From Paucibacter sp. Y2R2-4 (GTDB lineage Bacteria; Pseudomonadota; Gammaproteobacteria; Burkholderiales; Burkholderiaceae_C), in contig NZ_JAJIRO010000004.1 in NCBI RefSeq assembly GCF_025717535.1, positions 699,085 through 763,084 of the forward strand: a stretch of 64,000 nucleotides of DNA. Direction: 5' to 3'. A program made the position numbers and the translations under genes. Under the pieces are notes generated by a model, which saw only the letters and a list, made by a program, of their open reading frames with translations, did no database searches and was not told where the DNA came from. Position 1 is the stretch's first letter. Each line of letters opens with the position of its first letter. Positions 58,437 through 64,000 of the stretch are shown one piece after another.

Positions 58437-58901
58437 ATGATCGGCCGCATCGTGCGATCGGCCGACTTTGAACGCGTGCTGGCTCGCTCTAGCCGCGTGC
58501 GCAGCAGTCATTTTGCGGTGCATCACCTCGCCGCCACACCCAGTGTGGCCAGCAAGCCCGCCAAGGTCTTATCCACCGAAGCAGGCGAGTTATCAACAGG
58601 CGATGCACAAGTCACCCACAAGCCTGTGGATGACACACCGCCCGACGCTTGCTGGCTGGGTGCCATCGTGCCCAAACGCCACGCCAAGCGCTCGGTGACT
58701 CGCTCGCTGCTGAAGCGCCAGATCCGTGCTGCATTTGCGACACAACCCGACTTGCCTCCCGGCTTGTGGGTGGTGCGCTTGCGCTCGCCTTTTGATCGCA
58801 AGCTATTTCCCAGCGCTGCTTCGGATGCGCTGCGCGCAGCCGCGCACGCCGAACTGGCACAGCTGGTCGGCCGGCTGGTGGCGCCTCGCGCCAAGCCCTG
58901 A
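58437..58901 (+). CDS. rnpA: Ribonuclease P protein component
   Basis: 154 residues from the ATG at 58437, 19 bases after rpmH. It binds the catalytic RNase P RNA that processes tRNA 5' ends. The signature block LGAIVPKRHAKRSVTRSLLKRQIRAAF is present near residue 75, with the RSADFERVLARSSRVRSSHFAVHHL N-terminal block. Between them lies a spacer of about 40 residues (TPSVASKPAKVLSTEAGELS...) longer than in E. coli, whose DNA contains three DnaA-box-like words (58569, 58590, 58625). Confidence 0.95.
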   Translation: MIGRIVRSADFERVLARSSRVRSSHFAVHHLAATPSVASKPAKVLSTEAGELSTGDAQVTHKPVDDTPPDACWLGAIVPKRHAKRSVTRSLLKRQIRAAFATQPDLPPGLWVVRLRSPFDRKLFPSAASDALRAAAHAELAQLVGRLVAPRAKP

Positions 58902-58916
58902 TTCCGCTTTTCCGCC

Positions 58917-59231
58917 ATGAGCCGCCCCCTGTCGATCGCCCAACGCGTGCTGATTGGCTTGGTGCGTGGCTACCGTTTGCTGCTGAGCCCCTGGCTCGGG
59001 GCCTCGTGCCGCTTTGAGCCGACTTGTTCGGTTTATTCGATCGAAGCCTTGCAGCGCCATGGCGCGGCGGCGGGCAGCTATTTGACCGTGCACCGAATTC
59101 TGCGTTGCAACCCGTTTTGCGAAGGCGGCCATGACGGCGTGCCTGACAATGCGCCCGGCTTGTTCACCCGTCTCGGGTGCGTGCCGGATGCAACTTCTCC
59201 TCGACCCTCCAATCCAGAAGCCTCCTCATGA
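58917..59231 (+). CDS. yidD: Membrane protein insertion efficiency factor YidD
   Basis: 104 residues. Family motifs: RVLIGLVRGYRLLLSPWLG, CRFEPTCSVYSIEALQRHG and LRCNPFCEGGHDGVP. It is a small membrane-associated helper of YidC-dependent protein insertion. It lies 15 bases after rnpA and overlaps yidC by four bases (ATGA). The C-terminal tail (NPEASS) extends about 20 residues past the usual end. Confidence 0.96.
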   Translation: MSRPLSIAQRVLIGLVRGYRLLLSPWLGASCRFEPTCSVYSIEALQRHGAAAGSYLTVHRILRCNPFCEGGHDGVPDNAPGLFTRLGCVPDATSPRPSNPEASS

Positions 59232-60952
59232 CTGATATACGCCGCACCGTGCTGTGGGTGGTGTTCACCATGTCCCTCGTCCTGCTGTGGGACGGCTGGC
59301 AAAAGCACAACGGACACCCGTCCATGTTCAGCCCTCCAGCGCCCAAGCCCGCCGCAGTTGCTGGCTCTGCGCCTGGCACCGGCCTGCCGACCGCCAGCGC
59401 CTTGCCGGGCGCGGCCAATGTGGCCGGCGCAGCAGCACCCGCTGCCGCCGCCGCGACAACTGGCGAGGCCATTCACATCAAGACCGATGTGCTGGACGTG
59501 ACGCTGAACACCTTGGGCGGCGACGTCACCCGTGTGGAGTTGCCTCACTACCTGACCGGCCCCGAGCCGGGCTTGTTCGACCCCATCCTGCAGGCCATCG
59601 GCATCAAGGAAAAGAAGGCCATCCCGCAAACCCCGGTGGTGCTGCTGGACAGCGCAGGCCAAAGCTACAAGGCCCAGACCGGCCTGCTGGGCGGCCAAGC
59701 CGGCGCTTTGCCCAACCACAACACCTTGTTGACCGTCACGAGCGCCGAGCGCGAGTTGAAAGACGGCGCCAACGAGTTGTTGGTGCGCATGGAGTCGCCC
59801 GAGCAAGGCGGCGTCAAGTACGTCAAGACTTTCAGCTTCAAGCGCGGCGACTATGTGGTCGGCGTCAAGCACGAGATCATCAACGTCGGCGCTGTGGCGG
59901 TCACGCCGCAGGTCTATGTGCAACTGGTGCGTAGCGCCATGGTCGGCCCAGGCGGCGCACCCTTCACCTCCACCTTCACTGGCCCGGCGCTCTACACCGA
60001 CAAGGCCAAGTTCCAGAAGGTCGAGTTCAAGGACATCGACAAAGACAAGGTCGACATCGACAAGACCGCCGACAACGGCTGGGTCGCGATGGTGCAGCAC
60101 TACTTCGCCAGCGCCTGGTTGCATAACGACAAGTCTGCACGTGAATTCTTCGTCAACAAGGTGAAGGGCGCTGCGCCCGAGCAATACGCTGTGGGCATGG
60201 TCTTCACGCTGCCGGCCGTCGCCCCGGGCGCCACCGCCACCAAAGACGACCAGCTCTTCGTCGGCCCGCAAGAAGAGAAAAAGCTCGCCGATCTGGCTCC
60301 GGGCCTGGAATTGGTGAAGGACTACGGCATCTTCGCCATCTTGGCCAAGCCGCTGTTCTGGCTGCTGGAAAAGCTGCACGCCATGCTGGGCAACTGGGGC
60401 TGGGCCATCATCGCCCTGGTCGTGTTGCTGAAGATCGCCTTCTACTGGCTCAATGCCAGCGCCTACAAGAGCATGGCAAAGATGAAGGCCGTTGGCCCCA
60501 AGGTGCAAGCGATGCGCGAGCGCCTGAAAGACAAACCGCAAGAGATGCAGCAAGAAATGATGCGCATCTACCGCGAAGAGAAGGTCAACCCCATCGGCGG
60601 CTGCCTGCCCATCTTCCTGCAAATGCCTTTCTTCATGGGCCTGTACTGGGTGCTGCTGTCCACCGTTGAAATGCGCGGCGCCCCTTGGCTGGGCTGGATT
60701 GTTGACCTCTCGGCCAAAGACCCTTACTTCATCTTGCCGCTGCTGATGACGGCCTCCAGCCTGTTCCAGGTCTGGCTGAACCCGACCCCGCCGGACCCGA
60801 TGCAAGCCAAGATGATGTGGATCATGCCGCTGGCCTTCAGCTTCATGTTCTTCGTCTTCCCCTCGGGCCTGGTGCTCTACTGGCTGGTCAACAACATCTT
60901 GTCGATCGCCCAGCAATGGTTCATCAACAAGCAGCTCGGCGTGCAGAACTAG
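59228..60952 (+). CDS. yidC: Membrane protein insertase YidC
   Basis: 574 residues from the ATG at 59228, overlapping yidD. N-terminal helix TDIRRTVLWVVFTMSLVLLW, an Ala/Pro-rich linker, a periplasmic beta-sandwich of about 280 residues, then the conserved 60KD_IMP core: LLEKLHAMLGNWGWAIIALVV, the cytoplasmic hairpin MKAVGPKVQAMRERLKDKPQEM, NPIGGCLPIFLQMPFFMGLYW, and the last helices ending WFINKQLG. It inserts and folds inner-membrane proteins alone or with SecYEG. The operon ends here with a strong terminator; the tRNA-modification gene mnmE that often follows is absent. Confidence 0.98.
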   Translation: MTDIRRTVLWVVFTMSLVLLWDGWQKHNGHPSMFSPPAPKPAAVAGSAPGTGLPTASALPGAANVAGAAAPAAAAATTGEAIHIKTDVLDVTLNTLGGDVTRVELPHYLTGPEPGLFDPILQAIGIKEKKAIPQTPVVLLDSAGQSYKAQTGLLGGQAGALPNHNTLLTVTSAERELKDGANELLVRMESPEQGGVKYVKTFSFKRGDYVVGVKHEIINVGAVAVTPQVYVQLVRSAMVGPGGAPFTSTFTGPALYTDKAKFQKVEFKDIDKDKVDIDKTADNGWVAMVQHYFASAWLHNDKSAREFFVNKVKGAAPEQYAVGMVFTLPAVAPGATATKDDQLFVGPQEEKKLADLAPGLELVKDYGIFAILAKPLFWLLEKLHAMLGNWGWAIIALVVLLKIAFYWLNASAYKSMAKMKAVGPKVQAMRERLKDKPQEMQQEMMRIYREEKVNPIGGCLPIFLQMPFFMGLYWVLLSTVEMRGAPWLGWIVDLSAKDPYFILPLLMTASSLFQVWLNPTPPDPMQAKMMWIMPLAFSFMFFVFPSGLVLYWLVNNILSIAQQWFINKQLGVQN

Positions 60953-60983
60953 CCGCCCAAGCGCCAGACGTGTAGAAATTCAC

Positions 60984-61019
60984 AAAGCCCCCAAGCCCCC
61001 CGCGCTTGGGGGCTTTTTT
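60984..61019 (+). terminator. Rho-independent terminator after yidC
   Basis: AAAGCCCCCAAG (60984-60995) / CTTGGGGGCTTT (61005-61016), perfect 12-bp stem with a 9-nt loop and T-run. It ends the rpmH operon. Confidence 0.95.
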
Positions 61020-61139
61020 ATTGGCTGAAGAAGGACTTAAATCAAGCCATGCGGGGCAGCAGTGGGTCTGGCAACAGGACCCAAGGCACGCGAACCAGCT
61101 TCATGCGAATGTTGGATCCGGCCTCCCCCGCGCCACCCA

Positions 61140-63134
61140 TCACTGACCCAGCCAGTTGCTCCAGCCCACATTGGCGATGCCAAACTGCACACGGCCTGCG
61201 GGCGAAACCCACAAAGGCGTACGCAGGTAGTAGCGCTTGCCGCTGCTGCGTTCGGTCATTTCCATCTGGCAGACCAGGCTGAACTGGTTGGTGTGGCTGG
61301 CTGATGCCCAGGCATACACCAAGCCCGACAGGCCGTAGCTCGGCGGTGTGCGCGACGTCAAAGGAGCAGCAACCACCTCGCCCCGGCGCCGGGTGTAGCG
61401 CACCCCGCCGTCCCCCACCAGGCCCAGCAGGGGATCGAAAAGCTCGCCCATACAGCGGTTCACGCTCAAGGAGGTGTCAAAACGGACCACCCAGTCTTGA
61501 CCCGAGTCGGTTGTGGCATCGATGCGGCGCCCATCCGGCCTGAGCAATTGCGGCTCCAAGGTCTGCACGCAGTAACGCGGCATTTCCACAGGCGGTGAAC
61601 CCGAGTGGTAGGCCGGGTCGAAGACATCGTAGACCGCTCCTTGGAAGCAGGCCTCATCGACATTGAATTGCTGACGCAGATCCGGCGGCGTCAGGGGCAG
61701 GCCGGTGTTGGGCACCAAGGCCAGCTGGTAGCCGGTGAGCAATTCGGCGCCCACCGGCAGGGGCAGCAGGGTCAAGCCCTCAGCGGGCACCGGCTTGGGG
61801 TCTTGCGGGCCCGGCGTGGGCAAAGGGTTAGGCAATGGGGTCGGCGTCGGATCGGGCGGGGCGTCACAGCGGGCCAAGTCACCACCGCCTCCCAAGGGAT
61901 AGGGTTCGCTGAGCAGCGCGGCCTGCAGATCGGTGCCGCCGCCCAGCTTGAGCTTGGCGCTGACCTCGCCAAACAGCTCCGACTTCCAGCCCAGGCAGTT
62001 GCGGGTGCCGTCGGCGCGCACCTGCGCTGTCACCGCCAGATTGGCCCGCAGGCTGGCGCTCAGGGGCAGTACGCTGTCCAGCACGCGCAGCTGCAAGTCT
62101 GGCCCCACTTTCAGCTGCAGGCCCAAGCTGGTGGTCGACTTGCCCGGCAGCGGCTTGGCCGTGGGGGGCTGGCTGGGGGCGCTGCCGGTGATGCGATGGC
62201 TGCTCAGCAGTTGCTGGCTGATCGGGTCATAGCGCAGTTCCAGATGGCTGCGGGTTTCGCCATCGATCACCCGCATCTCGACCTTGGCGTCCCCCTTGGC
62301 CTCGCCCTGCAACATGATGGGCACTTCCACCTTCACCGCACCCAAGGTTTGGGGAATCGCGTAGCTGAAGCGCTTGAGTTCGATGCCGTTTTGGCTGCCG
62401 CCTTCGCTATTCGTGCTTTGCAGCTGCAGCAGCAGGCTTTGATTGAGGGCGAGGTCACCGGTCAGTTGCAAGGTTTTGAAGCCGCTGCTGGCCGTGAAGT
62501 CCAGGTCCAGATCCAGCGTCATGGTCAGCTGACCCTTGTAGCTCAGGCCCACCGGGCCGAAGGCGTTCAGGTCGTAGGCAAAGTTGCCCGAGACCGTGCC
62601 GGCCGCAGGCATGTTGGCCGCCATCGCCCGTACCGCACTGGCAGCGGGCAACAGCTGCGCCTCTTGCAGCTTGGCTTTCACCCGCAGGCTGGCAAACACC
62701 TCGCCCAGCTCGGGCACTCGCGTGCTCAAGCGGGTGCCTCTGGCGTCCAGCGCCGTCACCGCATAGGCGCGGCCCGCCACGATCAGAACCTGCCCCACTT
62801 GCGCCCCGGGCGCGGCGCTGAAAACCAGGGTCCCATCGGCCTCGCTTTGCAAGAGCTGCGGTGCGCCAGCGGCGGTGCTGAGTTCTCGCACGGTGCTTTG
62901 ATACGCCGCTTGCACCATGATGTCGCCGCTGGCCGCAGGAGGTGTCGGGCGGATCAGGGCGCTGGGGCTCGCGGGATCGCTGGGTTTGGGCGCAGCGGGA
63001 TCACCCGACGGGCCGGCCCCACCGCCAGCGCCTCCTCCGCATGCCGCGAGCAGGCTCAAGCTCAGCGCCAAGGCCACCACGGGGGCCCCTGCCATGCCGC
63101 ACCGACCAAGACGGGTGTTCAATTGTTTTTTCAT
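61140..63134 (-). CDS. Large lipoprotein of unknown function
   Basis: 664 residues. Signal peptide with lipobox (VVALALSLSLLAAC), then a Gly/Pro-rich tether (GGGAGGGAGPSGDPAAPKPSDP) of the kind that lifts a domain off the membrane. The body is mainly beta-structured (SGNFAYDLNAFGPVGLSYKGQLTMTLDLDLDF, QLRVLDSVLPLSASLRANLAV). A second Pro-rich linker (DPTPTPLPNPLPTPGPQDPKP) separates a C-terminal domain with three or four cysteines (EACFQGAVYD, MPRYCVQT, NRCMGELF, LVCQMEM). No family recognised. The gene follows another surface-type gene on the same strand, so they may form an operon. Confidence 0.8.
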   Translation of the reverse strand: MKKQLNTRLGRCGMAGAPVVALALSLSLLAACGGGAGGGAGPSGDPAAPKPSDPASPSALIRPTPPAASGDIMVQAAYQSTVRELSTAAGAPQLLQSEADGTLVFSAAPGAQVGQVLIVAGRAYAVTALDARGTRLSTRVPELGEVFASLRVKAKLQEAQLLPAASAVRAMAANMPAAGTVSGNFAYDLNAFGPVGLSYKGQLTMTLDLDLDFTASSGFKTLQLTGDLALNQSLLLQLQSTNSEGGSQNGIELKRFSYAIPQTLGAVKVEVPIMLQGEAKGDAKVEMRVIDGETRSHLELRYDPISQQLLSSHRITGSAPSQPPTAKPLPGKSTTSLGLQLKVGPDLQLRVLDSVLPLSASLRANLAVTAQVRADGTRNCLGWKSELFGEVSAKLKLGGGTDLQAALLSEPYPLGGGGDLARCDAPPDPTPTPLPNPLPTPGPQDPKPVPAEGLTLLPLPVGAELLTGYQLALVPNTGLPLTPPDLRQQFNVDEACFQGAVYDVFDPAYHSGSPPVEMPRYCVQTLEPQLLRPDGRRIDATTDSGQDWVVRFDTSLSVNRCMGELFDPLLGLVGDGGVRYTRRRGEVVAAPLTSRTPPSYGLSGLVYAWASASHTNQFSLVCQMEMTERSSGKRYYLRTPLWVSPAGRVQFGIANVGWSNWLGQ

Positions 63135-63266
63135 GGGATCGGAAGGAGAAGATGTGGGACGAGCGATCAGGCCCGCCGTCCAGCGCCCCGCTCAAGCGGC
63201 GCAGCCGGGGCTGGCCCGGCTGCATCGTTTGTCAAGGAATCAAGTTTTTGCCGCTGAGGGTCGGTC

Positions 63267-64000
63267 TCAGTTCTGCAGCCACATATCGACATAGCCCGGC
63301 CCACCGTTCGTGGGCACACCGCGGCTCACCACGACATAACGCGTCAAACCATTGACTTGGAAGCTGTAGGCCGTCAGGTAGAGCTTGCCTTTGCCGCCGC
63401 CGATGGTGATGGTGCCGCCAGCCAGCAAGCTGGTGAGCTCGGCTGCCGTGATGCTGCTGCCGTCATTGCCGCTCAGATTGCCGCTGGCATCCAAGCTGTA
63501 TTTCAGGCTGTTGGCGGTGGGCGCACTGCTTTGATTGCTGCTCTCGCCATCGATATTGGTGTAGCTGCAATCCTCCATGCGATAAAAACTCTGGCCGGCC
63601 AGCTCGCTGGCGCGGCTGAGCTTGAGCGCCTGCGCCCCGCCCGCGCTGGACTGCGTGACCACACCCACAAAAGCGGACTTGAGCGGCGCGCCGTTGCACA
63701 ACATGATCACGCTGCCATTGGCGCGGTTCACCACGGTGTAGCCGGTGGTGCTGATGCCAAAGTCACTGCCCAAGACGGTGAGTACGGTGCTGGCGGTGCT
63801 GCTCAGCGTCCAAGCCAGGCCTTGGGTGTTGCTGCGGTCAATCGCACCCGCATCGAGCGTTGCGCTCGCAGATTTGGGGGCATAGACATCGAATTGCTGG
63901 CCCAGGAACAGGGCATTCAGGCCACTGCTGTTGACCGGGCTGGGTGCGGGTGCGGGTGCGGGTGCGGGTGCGGGTGCGGGTGCGGGTGCGGGTGCGGGTG
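63267..64000 (-). CDS. Surface or exported protein, 5' part beyond the window edge
   Basis: The reading frame stays open leftward from the window edge to the stop at 63267, at least 243 residues; only the C-terminal part is visible. Its visible start is an (Ala-Pro)n linker coded by the GGGTGC repeat at 63942-64000. A beta-rich domain follows (GLNALFLGQQFDVYAPKSASAT, GSDFGISTTGYTVVNRANGSVIMLCNG) and ends YVVVSRGVPTNGGPGYVDMWLQN. Family unknown. The low-complexity linker and Ser/Thr/Gly richness suggest a cell-surface or periplasmic protein, perhaps a lipoprotein like its downstream neighbour. Confidence 0.75.
   Translation of the reverse strand, partial: PAPAPAPAPAPAPAPAPAPSPVNSSGLNALFLGQQFDVYAPKSASATLDAGAIDRSNTQGLAWTLSSTASTVLTVLGSDFGISTTGYTVVNRANGSVIMLCNGAPLKSAFVGVVTQSSAGGAQALKLSRASELAGQSFYRMEDCSYTNIDGESSNQSSAPTANSLKYSLDASGNLSGNDGSSITAAELTSLLAGGTITIGGGKGKLYLTAYSFQVNGLTRYVVVSRGVPTNGGPGYVDMWLQN
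63942..64000 (-). repeat. GGGTGC hexanucleotide tandem repeat (Ala-Pro coding)
   Basis: Almost ten perfect copies of GGGTGC run to the window edge, reading (GCACCC)n = (Ala-Pro)n in the frame of the partial gene. Being a multiple of three, copy-number change alters linker length without frameshift. Confidence 0.95.

Noticed and set aside
59078..60916. A 612-codon antisense frame over yidC
   Set aside because: yidC is certain on the other strand; the antisense product is low-complexity Gly/Gln/His and not protein-like.
63942..64000. Short tandem units considered as a CRISPR-like array
   Set aside because: Six-base units without spacers, in frame with a coding sequence; it is a simple tandem repeat.

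Overview
The window is GC-rich and densely coded, with gene content typical of a betaproteobacterium of the order Burkholderiales, most like the Roseateles/Paucibacter/Pelomonas group (inference from gene style, not from a search). It contains the replication origin: dnaA, dnaN and gyrB run leftward from about 57.7 kb and rpmH, rnpA, yidD and yidC run rightward from about 58.3 kb, with a 596-bp origin region between them.

Left to right. 0-1.3 kb: an XRE-type regulator with a membrane tail, a small exported protein and a repeat family built on AATGGGGTCAGGTTCA. 1.4-5.2 kb: a leftward oligopeptide-type ABC importer (two permeases and a double ATPase). 5.6-17.0 kb: six consecutive paralogous periplasmic solute-binding proteins divergent from that importer, the most striking structure in the window. 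17.3-20.7 kb: a wax ester synthase/diacylglycerol acyltransferase followed by two alpha/beta hydrolases, suggesting storage-lipid metabolism. 20.7-24.7 kb: a PglL/WaaL-like O-oligosaccharyl ligase and three near-identical type IV pilin genes, each with its own sigma-54 promoter, upstream palindrome and terminator. 24.9-31.0 kb: a metallo-beta-lactamase-fold hydrolase, a very large SNF2 helicase and an outer-membrane-like protein.

31.0-38.4 kb: an FMN riboswitch with a terminator platform in front of a type II lumazine synthase; a convergent MurA-like / periplasmic protein / pseudouridine synthase operon; an orphan solute-binding protein; a nitronate monooxygenase-like flavoprotein; and a small exported protein. 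38.4-42.0 kb: an S1/P1 nuclease, small proteins, an Lrp/AsnC regulator with a likely autoregulatory pair of direct repeats, and a TPR-like protein. 42.0-47.6 kb: a phosphopantetheinyl transferase, a Pls/PosA-type single-module NRPS with a membrane-embedded C-terminal region, and a divergent AraC regulator, together a plausible amino-acid homopolymer or small-peptide pathway. 47.7-52.0 kb: a PEBP-family protein, small unknowns, a NERD nuclease-like protein with a C-terminal zinc ribbon, and a convergent methyltransferase-HNH endonuclease fusion that may be a nucleic-acid-targeting or defence pair. 52.2-61.0 kb: the origin region. 61.1-64.0 kb: a large lipoprotein and the 3' part of a further surface-type protein whose N-terminal side enters an Ala-Pro hexanucleotide repeat at the window edge.

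No rRNA, tRNA, CRISPR array, insertion sequence or prophage was recognised. All family assignments come from reading motifs by eye. Start codons were moved inward from the longest open frame where signal peptides, conserved N-termini or ribosome binding sites favoured it.
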